DNA of 64,000 bases, taken from assembly GCA_963713965.1 (NCBI GenBank), contig OY970217.1, positions 496,001-560,000 on the forward strand, read 5' to 3'. The stretch comes from CALAGB01 sp963713965. Lineage in GTDB: Bacteria; Chloroflexota; Chloroflexia; Thermomicrobiales; Thermomicrobiaceae. The number at the start of each line of letters is the position of its first letter. Position 1 is the stretch's first letter. Below the pieces are notes generated by a model. It did not search any database and had not been told where the DNA came from. It worked only from the letters and a program-made list of their open reading frames with translations. Below, piece by piece: positions 8,670 through 17,351 of this stretch. A program made the translations under genes and the position numbers.

Positions 8670-9035
8670 TCATTCACTCTCTTGATTGTGGTTCTCTCCG
8701 TGAGACATGTAGGGCAGCTCAGACTCCGCCCAGGCGATGACACCGCCGCGAACGTTTCGCGTGCCGGAAAAACCTGAATCCAACAAGAACTTGGTGGCGA
8801 ATGCGCTGCGCACTCCAGACCGGCAGATGACGTGGAGCTCGCGGTCATCGGGGAGCATCGACGCCTGTGTGGGCAATGATCCGAGAGGAACGTGGATCGC
8901 GCCTGGTACCGATATTTCTTCGAGTTCCTCCGGCTCGCGCACGTCGAGAATGTAGGACGAACTCTTCGAAGCCTGGTCCCACGCCTCGCGTACGTCGATT
9001 GAAGGAACGTCCGGGACTTGATTCTCTCCTGACAA
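8670..9035 (-). CDS. Rhodanese-like domain protein
   Basis: A 121-residue single-domain rhodanese, a family that carries or transfers sulfane sulphur on a catalytic cysteine. The active-site loop is CRSGVRS with Cys71 and the CH2A-type motif DVREPEELEE is at 31-40. There is no signal peptide, so it is cytoplasmic. It stands alone on the minus strand, 29 bases from the convergent UbiB gene and 171 bases downstream of the SUMF1-domain gene. Substrate and partner are unknown. Confidence 0.88.
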   Translation of the reverse strand: MSGENQVPDVPSIDVREAWDQASKSSSYILDVREPEELEEISVPGAIHVPLGSLPTQASMLPDDRELHVICRSGVRSAFATKFLLDSGFSGTRNVRGGVIAWAESELPYMSHGENHNQESE

Positions 9036-9127
9036 CCTATCTGCCTCTCACTTTCCGCGTGCCCGCGAATAACCCATGTCAGTCATGACGACGCTGTGCG
9101 TACACAATCTATTCCGCACAAACGAGT

Positions 9128-9143
9128 CCCGGCCCTTGCCGGG
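9128..9143 (-). terminator. Possible terminator after the pncB operon
   Basis: CCCGGC pairs with GCCGGG around AAGG in the 171-base gap between the SUMF1-domain gene and the rhodanese gene. The stem is GC-rich but only 6 bp and the following tract (ACTCGTTTG) is a poor T run. Nothing else was recognised in this gap. Confidence 0.3.
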
Positions 9144-9206
9144 GAATCCGAATACTCATATCTGAGCATGTTGCGCCGAATATCGACGGGTCTTCAGGCC
9201 CAGAAA

Positions 9207-9962
9207 TCAGCGTGGAGGATCGATGGCGCTCAGCGCGCAGCGGAAACCGCAGACCCCGTCCAGAATGCGGCGCGGTGGGAGGGCAAGTCGGGATGCGCAC
9301 CGCGCCTGGTCCGGTGGGTTGCTCCATGATCCGCCACGAAGCACGCGACTCCCCGCTGCCGACAGGTTTTCGCGACCGTCACGGGGCTCATATGGATAGG
9401 GCAGAAAAAGTGAGGAAGTCCATTCCCACACATTGCCGGCCATGCAGGCCACGCCGAACGCGCTGTCGCTCGCCGGTGAGAACCGGCCCACTTCGTTTGG
9501 ACCGCGGTTGCGGAAGATCGCCAGGATGCCCGATCCGGCGTTCGCGCGACCAGACTCCCACACGTCACCCCATGGCCACCGTCTGGAGTGCTGCGCCGCG
9601 TCGTCCCATGCCGCGGACTTTTCCCATTCAGCTTCCGTCGGCAGTCGCTTGCCGGCCCATGCCGCGAACGCTCTCGCCTCGTCCCAGGTTACGTCAACCA
9701 CAGGATAGTTTGCGCGGCCACGTTGCGGCGTCCCTCCGCGCCAGCTTGGAGGCGCTGGACGTCCGGTCGACGCCACGAATTCCGCATATGCTCTAACGGT
9801 AACGGGATCGCGATCGATCCAAACGGCTTCTACATGGACTTGATGAGCCGGTCGCTCGCTCTGTGGGCCATCGTCCGAACCCATCGTGAACGGTCCAGCT
9901 GGAATCAGGACCATTCCAGGGGGAACGGCGCCTTCGTGATCTGAATCAGCGTTTTGGAGCAT
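9207..9962 (-). CDS. SUMF1/FGE-sulfatase-domain protein lacking the FGE cysteine pair
   Basis: A 251-residue protein covering one C-type-lectin-like SUMF1 domain: GMVLIPAGPFTMGSDDG near the start, YPVVDVTWDEARAFAAWAGKRLPTEAEWEKSA in the middle, AGNVWEWTSS, VLRGGSWSN and GFRCALS at the end. Family members include the formylglycine-generating enzyme and many others such as EgtB-like and nitrite-reductase-associated proteins. The segment after RGGSW, where the FGE copper-binding cysteines sit, reads SNPPDQARCASR and lacks the spaced cysteine pair, so formylglycine synthesis is unlikely. The ATG lies 17 bases inside the end of pncB, so it is co-translated with it. The role is unknown. Confidence 0.85.
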   Translation of the reverse strand: MLQNADSDHEGAVPPGMVLIPAGPFTMGSDDGPQSERPAHQVHVEAVWIDRDPVTVRAYAEFVASTGRPAPPSWRGGTPQRGRANYPVVDVTWDEARAFAAWAGKRLPTEAEWEKSAAWDDAAQHSRRWPWGDVWESGRANAGSGILAIFRNRGPNEVGRFSPASDSAFGVACMAGNVWEWTSSLFLPYPYEPRDGRENLSAAGSRVLRGGSWSNPPDQARCASRLALPPRRILDGVCGFRCALSAIDPPR

Positions 9963-11352
9963 CGGTTGCCTGACTGGCGTTCACGACCGAGCGATCGTCC
10001 TGAAGTCGGGCTCGCTCGGTCGCCTCTCGCTGAGCTTCCTGCAGCCCGAACGACAATTCCACGGGAAAGCGTTCGAAGTTGGCGAGGTTGAAGGTCCCGG
10101 GTGGCATCTTGCTGGTATCCGATTGATGTCGTCGCTGATTCTCGCGGAGATCGTCTCGTCGAGTTCGCCGACCAGCTTCCATGAAGGGCTCCAGCAGAGG
10201 CTCCCACTCGGTGCCTGGCGCGGGCTCTGTGCGGCGCGCGATGAGATCAGAGACGAAGGCGCCATCCAGCCCCACCCGTCGCCAAACTTGCTTCGGCCCA
10301 ACCAGCGTCGCCTTTCCCGTACTCAGCTTGAGCTTAGGTAGTTCGGCGAACTCCACCAGTTTGTAGACCATGTCGAGCGAGGGAGCATCCGCCGATGTTC
10401 CCAGCCGGGTGCCGATGCCATACGCGTCGATAGGCGCTCCGCCATCAACGAACCGTTGCAGGTCGAGTTCGTCCAGCCCACCGCTGGCCAGGATGCCGAC
10501 ATCCGTCAATCCCTCAGCATCGAGAATTGACCGTACCCGTTTGCTCAGATCCACCAGATCACCGCTGTCTATTCGAACGGCACGGACTCTTCGCCCCTTT
10601 GCCCGAAGCTCCTTCGCGACGATGGCGGCATTTCGAGCACCTTGCAGCACGTCGTAGGTATCGATGAGGAGTGTCACGTCTCCTGGAAAAGTGTCACTGA
10701 ACGCGCGGAAGGCATCCAGTTCATTAGGAAAGATCTCGATGAAGGAATGAGCAACGGTTCCAGAGACAGGGATGTCAAACTGTTCGCCGGCGAAGAGATT
10801 ACTGGTTCCAGCGAATCCTGCAATGAATGAAGAGCGTGCCGCCGCCAGCCCTGCGTCCACGCTCGGAGTTCGCCGCAAGCCGAACTCGATGAGCGACTTA
10901 CCGGGGGCGGCAGAGACGCAGCGAGCTGCCTTGGAGGCCACCAGCGTAGCGTAGTGGACCGCATTCAGCAGGATGGTCTCCGCGATCTGGGCCTCGATGA
11001 TGGGTGCCTGAACCTCGAGCAGCGGCTCGTCAGCAAACACGATCCGTCCTTCAGGAACGGCCCACACGTCGCCCGTGAAGCGGAAATTCGCGAGACTGCT
11101 GATGAACTCAGGCCTCACCTGCCCGGTGGACCGCAAGTAATCGAGGGCCCGTTGATCGAATTGAAGGTTTAATAGCCGGTCCAGCGCGTCATCGAGGCCC
11201 GCTGCCACGAGGTATCCACGCTGAGGCGGGAGCCGTCGGACGAATAGGCTGAACGTCGCTATGTCGTTGACATCCAACGCGTGAAAGCTGGCACCCATGG
11301 TCATCTGATAGAGGTCGGTAGATAGTCCAACTGCGTGCGACCGTTCGGTCAT
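9946..11352 (-). CDS. pncB: Nicotinate phosphoribosyltransferase
   Basis: A 468-residue enzyme making nicotinate mononucleotide from nicotinate and PRPP in the NAD salvage pathway. Family motifs are the N-terminal STDLYQMTM, SLFVRRLPPQRGYLVAAGLDDAL, the region around GTVAHSFIE that carries the phosphorylated His, and the phosphoribosyl site VRIDSGDL followed by ILASGGLDE. An open frame extends 29 codons upstream, but GGAGG four bases before the ATG at 11352 fixes the start. The last 70 residues are a charged Arg-rich extension. The SUMF1-domain gene overlaps its 3' end. Confidence 0.92.
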   Translation of the reverse strand: MTERSHAVGLSTDLYQMTMGASFHALDVNDIATFSLFVRRLPPQRGYLVAAGLDDALDRLLNLQFDQRALDYLRSTGQVRPEFISSLANFRFTGDVWAVPEGRIVFADEPLLEVQAPIIEAQIAETILLNAVHYATLVASKAARCVSAAPGKSLIEFGLRRTPSVDAGLAAARSSFIAGFAGTSNLFAGEQFDIPVSGTVAHSFIEIFPNELDAFRAFSDTFPGDVTLLIDTYDVLQGARNAAIVAKELRAKGRRVRAVRIDSGDLVDLSKRVRSILDAEGLTDVGILASGGLDELDLQRFVDGGAPIDAYGIGTRLGTSADAPSLDMVYKLVEFAELPKLKLSTGKATLVGPKQVWRRVGLDGAFVSDLIARRTEPAPGTEWEPLLEPFMEAGRRTRRDDLRENQRRHQSDTSKMPPGTFNLANFERFPVELSFGLQEAQREATERARLQDDRSVVNASQATDAPKR

Positions 11353-11622
11353 TTCACCTCCGCACCCGATCAACTCGTTCATTGACAGGTTACCGGTTCC
11401 AAGTACGTCCAGCAATGACGGTTGCACGCAGCAGAACATCCGGACATCTCAGACGAATCAGACATGTGGTCGTCCGGAGCATCTTCCAGAAGAATGGGCA
11501 TGGATTTGACACGATCTCAGTTTAAATCGTGGCGCGCTTGTTGCTGCACATTTTGTACCCTTCAAAGGGCATGCCCAGCGGTCACAAGCGCTGGAACAGG
11601 ACAGGTGTGAACGGAGGCTGTC

Positions 11623-12069
11623 GTGAGTATCTCACCACGGTCCAGATTTCTGGACATGGACACATTACGTGATCGATTCGATCGGCTGTTTTCGGACTTG
11701 ACCAACGGCACGGCACTGAGCGAGGAGCGGACAACGATGCCGCTCGACGTCCAGGAGACGGACGACGGCGTGCTCGTCAAGGCGTCGCTGCCTGGAGTGA
11801 AGCCGGAGGATATCGCGGTCGAGGTCCGTAACGGCGTGTTGACGATCAAAGGCGAGAGCCACGAACATCGGGACGAGACTCGCGGCCGATGGCACGTGGT
11901 CGAGCGACGAGTTGGTTCGGTCGAGCGAAGCGTCACGCTCCCGACTCCCGTGGATGAATCAAGCGGTGACGCAAAATATGAGGACGGTGTTCTCACCGTT
12001 GCCTTCAAGAAGAGTGTCGAGAAACCAGGCAAAAAGATCGAAGTCAATTCTGGAACAGCTCCAGAGTAG
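11623..12069 (+). CDS. Hsp20/alpha-crystallin small heat-shock protein
   Basis: A 148-residue small heat-shock chaperone. The alpha-crystallin domain runs from about residue 38 (MPLDVQETDDGVLVKASLPG) through VEVRNGVLTIKGE and ends with YEDGVLTVAFKK; the usual C-terminal I-x-I is replaced by KKIEVNS. The GTG start at 11623 is supported by GGAGG five bases upstream; ATG 11656 is less likely. The 270-base gap to the divergent pncB has no CIRCE repeat, and I could not assign a heat-shock promoter. It converges on the PRC-barrel gene across a hairpin terminator. Confidence 0.92.
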   Translation: MSISPRSRFLDMDTLRDRFDRLFSDLTNGTALSEERTTMPLDVQETDDGVLVKASLPGVKPEDIAVEVRNGVLTIKGESHEHRDETRGRWHVVERRVGSVERSVTLPTPVDESSGDAKYEDGVLTVAFKKSVEKPGKKIEVNSGTAPE

Positions 12070-12090
12070 TTCTACTCATGGACTGTGAAG

Positions 12091-12119
12091 ACGAGCGAGC
12101 CACCAGGTGGCTCGCTCGT
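12091..12119. terminator. Bidirectional hairpin terminator between hsp20 and PRC-barrel gene
   Basis: ACGAGCGAGCCA (12091-12102) pairs with TGGCTCGCTCGT (12108-12119) around a 5-base loop, a 12-bp perfect stem 20 bases after the hsp20 stop and 13 bases from the end of the convergent gene. The T run is poor on both sides, so it may also act as an mRNA end-protecting structure. Confidence 0.7.
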
Positions 12120-12132
12120 GTCGTTCGGTGGT

Positions 12133-12780
12133 TCAACCTTCCCGCTCGAGGATGTGTTGCTTGACGTCCTCGTGGTTCAGGGTCAGGTAGATCGAGCCTT
12201 CGTCCACGCCGCCAATGAATTCGCGGGGAAGCTCGAACTCTCGATGGTGAAGGAACCCGCCCTTCATCTCAAGACTCAACAGTTGGCCGGTATGGGTCTC
12301 GAAGCGAATCTGCTCGATCTCGCCGACATGCTTCATGTCCTTGCTATACACGTCGCTGCCATCGCCGAGTACGACGACGTCCGTGTTGACCATGTCAACC
12401 ATCTCCTGCAACTCGGATTGAAGTGGACCGGCTTCAGGATCCCGCCGCTTGGAAGTAAAGGCATTTGCCGGCCATACTCCGCCGCCTACCGATGCCGCCA
12501 CAGCCTCGCCATTCACGATTCCTGGCTGCTGATGGGCGGTGCGATGTGTCAGGTGATGCGTGTCTGCTTCGTCGATCGCCGCGATCAGATGCTCTTGATT
12601 CGGGCTGACCGAAATCTCTTCAAGTGGGATCTTGACCGCGTGCTCGCGAATACGTCCGTGCCTGACGCCCAGGCTCTTAACGGCACGTGTCTCAGGATCA
12701 ACCAGCACCCATTCGACCGTTCCCAGTTCCTTGTCATCACGCGTGCGCACGTGGGTACCAAGCTGCGCCCTCAATTGCAT
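12133..12780 (-). CDS. PRC-barrel domain protein
   Basis: A 215-residue soluble protein with two PRC-barrel-like halves. The first is about residues 1-70, with LGTHVRTRDDKELGTVEWVLVDPETRAVKSLGVR. The second is about 135-210, with GSDVYSKDMKHVGEIEQIRFETHTGQLLSLEMKGG. A glycine-rich linker joins them. PRC barrels occur in the photosynthetic reaction-centre H subunit, RimM and many stress proteins; no enzyme motif is seen. The ribosome site GAAGGAGG is only one base from the ATG at 12780, whereas the in-frame TTG at 12774 has the ideal 7-base spacing, so translation may start at the TTG. It converges on hsp20. Confidence 0.8.
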   Translation of the reverse strand: MQLRAQLGTHVRTRDDKELGTVEWVLVDPETRAVKSLGVRHGRIREHAVKIPLEEISVSPNQEHLIAAIDEADTHHLTHRTAHQQPGIVNGEAVAASVGGGVWPANAFTSKRRDPEAGPLQSELQEMVDMVNTDVVVLGDGSDVYSKDMKHVGEIEQIRFETHTGQLLSLEMKGGFLHHREFELPREFIGGVDEGSIYLTLNHEDVKQHILEREG

Positions 12781-13135
12781 ACCTCCTTCTCGCCCGACCG
12801 AGTCCTCACAATAGGAGCCACGTAGTATTCCTTGGAGTTGCTGAACTCCGTCAGCATAGATGGACGAGTCGACTTCGTCCAGAGACTAAGGTGGCGTATG
12901 GCTCACTCACGCGTCATGGCAATCAAGCGAAGGGCGCAACGATTCCATTCAACTTCACGCCGTCGTGAACTCATTGATCCGTCGGCATGACCGCCCGACC
13001 TACTGATGATGTTGCAGGTCAGGACTTCGTCAACATCAGACGATGATTGGCTGGGCAACCAGAGTAGAATTATGGTGATGGAACGCAGTCGCCAGCGGAT
13101 CGCTTGAAGGGTCACTTCAGGGATTTGGACGCTAC
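12781..13135. other. 355-base divergent intergenic region without a recognised feature
   Basis: This gap separates the PRC-barrel gene (minus) from the DUF983 gene (plus). I found no tRNA, long inverted repeat or coding frame with a ribosome site. TAGAAT near 13064 could serve as a -10 box for the DUF983 gene but has no good -35 box. Presumably it holds both promoters. Confidence 0.5.
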
Positions 13136-13564
13136 ATGCAGCAGTTGAAGATGCTGGGAAGAGGTCTGCTTTGCCGTTGCCCGAACTGTGGACAGGGCAA
13201 TCTATTTCGTCAATGGCTGCGAATGAGCGACCGGTGCCCGCAATGTGGGCTCTATTTTGAGCGCGAGGAAGGTTATTGGACCGGCGCGGTCGCGATCAAC
13301 ACGCTTGTGACGGAGTTGATCTTCATTGCCGTAACAGCGTTCTTCGTCATCTGGACCTGGCCGGACGTACCGATGGTACCGATTCTCAGCGGCGCGATCG
13401 CGCTGAACATCATCGTTCCGCTCTTCTTCTACCCCATTTCGAAGACGCTCTGGGTAGCCATTGATCTAATGCTGCACCCGCTGGAAGAGCGAGAGCAGCA
13501 TGAAGTCGTCTCGCTACGCATGACAAAACAGCGCCACGGTGGTGACACTGAACCCACTCCGTAG
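13136..13564 (+). CDS. DUF983 zinc-ribbon membrane protein
   Basis: A 142-residue protein of the DUF983 family. The N-terminus has a zinc-ribbon with CRCPNCGQGNLF (about 13-24) and CPQCGLYFEREEGYWTGA (about 34-51), the latter being the family hallmark. Two hydrophobic segments follow (about 57-77 and 80-100), then a basic and acidic cytoplasmic tail. The function is unknown; in other bacteria members sit near cytochrome oxidase or heme genes, but nothing of that kind lies here. It ends 10 bases from the convergent malQ gene. Confidence 0.87.
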   Translation: MQQLKMLGRGLLCRCPNCGQGNLFRQWLRMSDRCPQCGLYFEREEGYWTGAVAINTLVTELIFIAVTAFFVIWTWPDVPMVPILSGAIALNIIVPLFFYPISKTLWVAIDLMLHPLEEREQHEVVSLRMTKQRHGGDTEPTP

Positions 13565-13573
13565 CGCGCCACG

Positions 13574-15076
13574 CTACTCGCTGAAACGACCATAAACCTC
13601 CGCCATGTCTTTCAATCGATGAGCAATCTGGTCTGACAACGCGTCGGGCATAAGTCGCCAGTGCCAGTTCTCCTCAACGGTTCCAGGCGTGTTCATGCGC
13701 GCATCAGATCCGAGTCCGAGCAGATCCTGCGCTGGAACGATCGCTGTGGAAGCCACTGACGCGTGCGCGAGGCGGATGAGCGACCAGTTAATCTCCTCAC
13801 AACGTCCCCCCAGATACCGTTCGAGATGATCGCGCGTCGGTTCTTCGAGGCCCGCATACCAGCCGGCCGTGGTGTTGTTGTCGTGGGTTCCGGTGTACAC
13901 GACCGCGTTCCGCTCAATATTGTGAGGCAGGTAGGGATTGTGGCTGTCACCTCCGAACGCAAACTGCAGCACCTTCATCCCCGGATAGCCGAGCCCACGT
14001 CGCAGGTCATGAACGTCGTCCGTGATCAATCCAAGATCCTCAACGACGATCGGAAGCGGTCCGAGCGTAGAGCGCACCGCTTCGAAGATATCGGCGCCGG
14101 GCCCGGAGACCCATCGTCCATTGATGGCTGTCGACTCATCAGATGGCACTTGCCAGCCATGCTGAAACGCTCGGAAGTGATCAACACGTACCATGTCTGT
14201 GAGTGCAAGCATGCGCCGGAACCGTTCAACCCACCAGCGATAACCGGTGCGCCGCAATTCTTCCCAGCGGTAGCAAGGGTTGCCCCACAGCTGGCCGGTC
14301 TCTGAAAAGTAGTCCGGCGGTACACCCGCGACCACGGTCGGGCGATAGTCTTCGTCAAGCTCAAAAATGCGCTGATTCGCCCACACGTCCGAGCTGTCGA
14401 GGGAGACGTAGATCGGGATGTCTCCCATCATGCGAACCCCTGATTGGTTCGCAACATCCCGCAGCTCTTTCCACTGCAAATCGAACACAAACTGCACGAA
14501 CTGATGGTAGAGCAGTTCGTCGTCGAGTTCCGCGCGACAGCGTTCCAGGGCGTCCGGATCCCGACGAGCGAGCTCGTCAGGCCATTCCCACCACGAAGCG
14601 CCATCCTGATCGGCGGTAATGGCGTTGAAGAGCGCGAAGTCGTCCAGCCATCCGGTCTCGCGCCGTCGAAACCCCTCAAGTCTCGTTGTTAATTCGCTCT
14701 GACGATGCTCACGAAACCGTTTGAAAGCACATCGCAGAACGTGATCCTTGCGAGCACTTGCTGCTTCGAAGTCTGCTCGATCAGTCGACTCGAGGTCAGG
14801 TTCGATCTCGTCCTCGTCCAGCAGTCGGTGTTTGACGAGCCACCGCTCCGCAATGAGCAGCGAACTGCCGGCGAACGCGGAACTGCTGTCGTATGGCGAG
14901 TTCGCTTTTCCGATCGGACCAAGCGGAAGTACTTGCCAGATGCCCTGACGCGCATTGCGCAGGAAACGAACGAATTCATGAGCTGCTGAACCGATGTCTC
15001 CCACACCGCAAGGTCCTGGAAGGGACGTTGGATGAAGCAGGACGCCGCAGCTTCTATGTTGCTGGGAACCGGGCAT
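13574..15076 (-). CDS. malQ: 4-alpha-glucanotransferase (amylomaltase, GH77)
   Basis: A 500-residue cytoplasmic enzyme that transfers maltodextrin units in glycogen/maltose metabolism. Motifs in order are GVLLHPTSLPGPCGVGDIG, WQVLPLGP with SPYDSSSAFAG, GDIPIYVSLDSSDVWA, GVPPDYFSETGQLWGNPCY, the catalytic nucleophile region VRVDHFRAF, the acid/base region VEDLGLIT, and TGTHDNNTT. Length equals the usual bacterial MalQ. An open frame extends 31 codons upstream, but AGGAGAG eight bases before the ATG at 15076 fixes the start. The gene is alone on its strand and diverges from nth. Confidence 0.95.
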   Translation of the reverse strand: MPGSQQHRSCGVLLHPTSLPGPCGVGDIGSAAHEFVRFLRNARQGIWQVLPLGPIGKANSPYDSSSAFAGSSLLIAERWLVKHRLLDEDEIEPDLESTDRADFEAASARKDHVLRCAFKRFREHRQSELTTRLEGFRRRETGWLDDFALFNAITADQDGASWWEWPDELARRDPDALERCRAELDDELLYHQFVQFVFDLQWKELRDVANQSGVRMMGDIPIYVSLDSSDVWANQRIFELDEDYRPTVVAGVPPDYFSETGQLWGNPCYRWEELRRTGYRWWVERFRRMLALTDMVRVDHFRAFQHGWQVPSDESTAINGRWVSGPGADIFEAVRSTLGPLPIVVEDLGLITDDVHDLRRGLGYPGMKVLQFAFGGDSHNPYLPHNIERNAVVYTGTHDNNTTAGWYAGLEEPTRDHLERYLGGRCEEINWSLIRLAHASVASTAIVPAQDLLGLGSDARMNTPGTVEENWHWRLMPDALSDQIAHRLKDMAEVYGRFSE

Positions 15077-15208
15077 GACCCATCTCTCCTGATCGACTGT
15101 TCCATCCCTTGGACGCTGACGACCGCAATTGGATTTCCCGCTCGGACGGTCCAGCAGCCACCAACTCACAATGGCTCAGTTCGAAACAGTCACGTGTACA
15201 ATGCAAGC

Positions 15209-15925
15209 ATGTCGAACCTGGCTCAGATTTCGCAACCCCAAATGCGCCTCGCCCTCGCGATTTTGCGGCGCCTTGAGCAAGAATATGGCCGCCCGGTATG
15301 GCGCGTGGTGCGTCCGCCACTCGACGAGCTGGTGATAACCATTCTCTCGCAGCATACGTCTGATGTGAACTGCGAGCGAGCGTTCGAGGGGTTGCGGCAG
15401 CAGTTCCCGACGTGGGAAGACGTTGCGAACGCGGATGAGCTCGAGATCGAGCGTGCGATTCGTTCAGGTGGTCTCGCCGCGACGAAGGCACCACGAATAA
15501 AGAACGTTGTCACCACGGTCTTGGCCAAGAATTCGCTCGCAGGGCTGGACCAACTTCCGCTCGGTGAAGCCAAGGCGCGCCTGCAATCGCTGCCCGGAGT
15601 CGGGCCTAAGACCGCGGCCTGCGTACTCCTCTTTGCATGCAAGCGGCCCGCGCTTCCGGTCGACACTCACGTCCATCGCGTGAGCCGCCGTATTGGTCTG
15701 ATCGAGGATTCAACAAACGCGGAAAGTGCGCACGAGATCCTCGAATCGATGCTGCCCGCCGAGGACGTTTACTCATTTCACGTGAACGTCATTGCGCATG
15801 GCCGCCGCGTCTGCCGCGCTCGGGAGCCCAAATGTGAGACGTGCACAGTGCGGGATCTCTGTGCCTATGCGGCGGCCAATCCACACAAGGGAAACCAACA
15901 CACAGGAACGGTAACCGATGACTGA
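15209..15925 (+). CDS. nth: Endonuclease III
   Basis: A 238-residue base-excision-repair DNA glycosylase/AP lyase acting on oxidised pyrimidines. The helix-hairpin-helix LPGVGPKTA (128-136) carries catalytic Lys134; the catalytic Asp is Asp152 in VDTHVHRVSRR. The [4Fe-4S] loop has Cys202, 209, 212 and 218 with the classical C-x6-C-x2-C-x5-C spacing. The ATG was chosen by homology (MSNLAQ), since a longer open frame begins inside the divergent malQ gene. The histidine phosphatase gene overlaps the last 8 bases, so it heads a co-translated operon. Confidence 0.95.
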   Translation: MSNLAQISQPQMRLALAILRRLEQEYGRPVWRVVRPPLDELVITILSQHTSDVNCERAFEGLRQQFPTWEDVANADELEIERAIRSGGLAATKAPRIKNVVTTVLAKNSLAGLDQLPLGEAKARLQSLPGVGPKTAACVLLFACKRPALPVDTHVHRVSRRIGLIEDSTNAESAHEILESMLPAEDVYSFHVNVIAHGRRVCRAREPKCETCTVRDLCAYAAANPHKGNQHTGTVTDD

Positions 15926-16547
15926 AGTTATCTTCGTGCGACACGGTCAGACGCGCAGCAACATCGAACGGCTCCTTCACGGCCGCACCGACGAGCCGCT
16001 CAACGTACTTGGACGATGGCAGGCACAACGAGTCGCGGAACGCATCTCCGCGCTTGGCACGATGAACGCGTTGTATTCCAGTCCGCTTTCACGGGCGCGG
16101 GTCACCGCCGACCAGATCGCGGTTCGGTCCGGGCTCGTTCCTCGGTATCATGACGATCTGGCTGAGTTTCATTTCGGTGACATGGAAGGTTTCACGATCG
16201 ACGGAATTCAGTCCCACCATCCCGAGATCTACGCGAAGATGTTTGACTTTGCGGACACGTCGTTTCGCTTTCCGAATGGGGAGTCACGCCAGGAGTTTCA
16301 TGACCGCGTGATCGGTGCCGTTCGGGAGATCATCATACGGCACACGGAACATCGTTTGGTCGTCGTCGCTCACGAAGGCGTTATCACTTCGGCCGTTACT
16401 CAACTTACCGGCGTGAACCCCAACGACTGGACCAAATATCGGGTGGACAACTGCAGTATCACAACCGTGCGCGTCAATGGCTCCGAAATGTGCGAGATCA
16501 CCTGCTGGAACGACATTGCCCATCTCGATGAAAGGGGCACACTGTGA
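15918..16547 (+). CDS. Histidine phosphatase family protein
   Basis: A 209-residue member of the phosphoglycerate-mutase-like histidine phosphatases. The catalytic RHG motif is at 8-10 (FVRHGQT), LYSSPLSRARVTA at about 52-64 and the second catalytic His in VVVAHEGVI. Glu in FHFGDMEG is the likely acid. No signal peptide is seen, so a cytoplasmic phosphatase acting on a small phospho-metabolite is likely; cobalamin phosphatase CobC and phosphoglycerate mutase are alternatives that the sequence does not separate. It overlaps nth by 8 bases and the next gene by 4, so all three are translationally coupled. Confidence 0.9.
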   Translation: MTEVIFVRHGQTRSNIERLLHGRTDEPLNVLGRWQAQRVAERISALGTMNALYSSPLSRARVTADQIAVRSGLVPRYHDDLAEFHFGDMEGFTIDGIQSHHPEIYAKMFDFADTSFRFPNGESRQEFHDRVIGAVREIIIRHTEHRLVVVAHEGVITSAVTQLTGVNPNDWTKYRVDNCSITTVRVNGSEMCEITCWNDIAHLDERGTL

Positions 16548-17317
16548 GACTGACCGTGCTAGGTGGCTCAGCCGCATGTCCAAACCCAGGAGATGCGTCC
16601 TCGAGTTATCTGATCGAGCATGATGGTGTCAGAATGGTGCTTGACTGCGGTCCTGGAAGCGTGCCAGTACTACGTCGTTTCACGGCGCTGCGGGACGTCG
16701 GCGCGGTTCTGATCTCTCATCTGCATTCCGACCATACGATCGACCTCGTTCCGTTTCGCTACGGTCTGAGGTACATTCCCGGCGGACGAGGTCCGCGGGT
16801 GCCACTCTGGGTTCCACCTGATGGCATTAACTTCCTCAAACGGCTGGAAGACGTCTTTGCCAGCGGTCCAGAACGCGGTGAACCATTCTTCGAGAACGAG
16901 TTCGGCGTCAATGAATATGATCCAGAATCGGCCGTTGATGTCGGCCCGTTTCACATCACGTTCACACCCACGCAGCACTTCATTCCATGTTGGGCCATGC
17001 GAATTGAGTGTGACGGTCGGTCGATCGTCTACCTCGCGGACACGAACTATCAGGAATCGCTGGCCCAATTCGCCAGCAAGGCCGACCTCCTCGTATGCGA
17101 GGCGACCATGCCGACGCAGCCACCTGACGCTCCAAAGAGCGCAGGACACCTCACCGGCGTGGAATCTGGACGCCTGGCCGAGCTCTCACATACCAAGCAC
17201 TTGCTGCTGACGCACATCTGGCAAGAAAATGGGATTGCACAAACCGCAGCGCATGCCCGCGAGAGCTTCGACGGCGCCATCACCGTTGCTCAGAGTGGCG
17301 TTCAGATCACCGTCTGA
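16544..17317 (+). CDS. MBL-fold metal-dependent hydrolase (ribonuclease Z-like)
   Basis: A 257-residue metallo-beta-lactamase-fold hydrolase. The N-terminal strand MRLTVLGGSAACPNPGDASSS is typical of RNase Z-like members. The metal motif HLHSDH is at 59-64, followed by a His in PTQHFIPC, Asp in YLADTNY, and the last His in LLTHIWQEN. It is shorter than true RNase Z and lacks its flexible exosite arm, so the substrate is uncertain (RNA, phosphodiester or other). GTG start with AAAGGGG upstream, overlapping the phosphatase stop by 4 bases. Confidence 0.87.
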   Translation: MRLTVLGGSAACPNPGDASSSYLIEHDGVRMVLDCGPGSVPVLRRFTALRDVGAVLISHLHSDHTIDLVPFRYGLRYIPGGRGPRVPLWVPPDGINFLKRLEDVFASGPERGEPFFENEFGVNEYDPESAVDVGPFHITFTPTQHFIPCWAMRIECDGRSIVYLADTNYQESLAQFASKADLLVCEATMPTQPPDAPKSAGHLTGVESGRLAELSHTKHLLLTHIWQENGIAQTAAHARESFDGAITVAQSGVQITV

Positions 17318-17351
17318 CCGGTTCCGAAGATTAGACGGTTGAGGGATTCGA

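Noticed and set aside
8271..8777. A 168-codon plus-strand frame overlapping the end of the UbiB gene
   Set aside because: Out-of-frame overlap with a well-supported gene and with the convergent rhodanese; composition is typical of a shadow frame.
9588..9944. Plus-strand frame opposite the SUMF1-domain gene
   Set aside because: Antisense to a gene with clear SUMF1 motifs; no ribosome site and no recognisable domain.
11353..11622. Search for a CIRCE element or sigma-32-like promoter before hsp20
   Set aside because: No TTAGCACTC inverted repeat was found; the single TTGACA near 11516 has no -10 box at a suitable distance.
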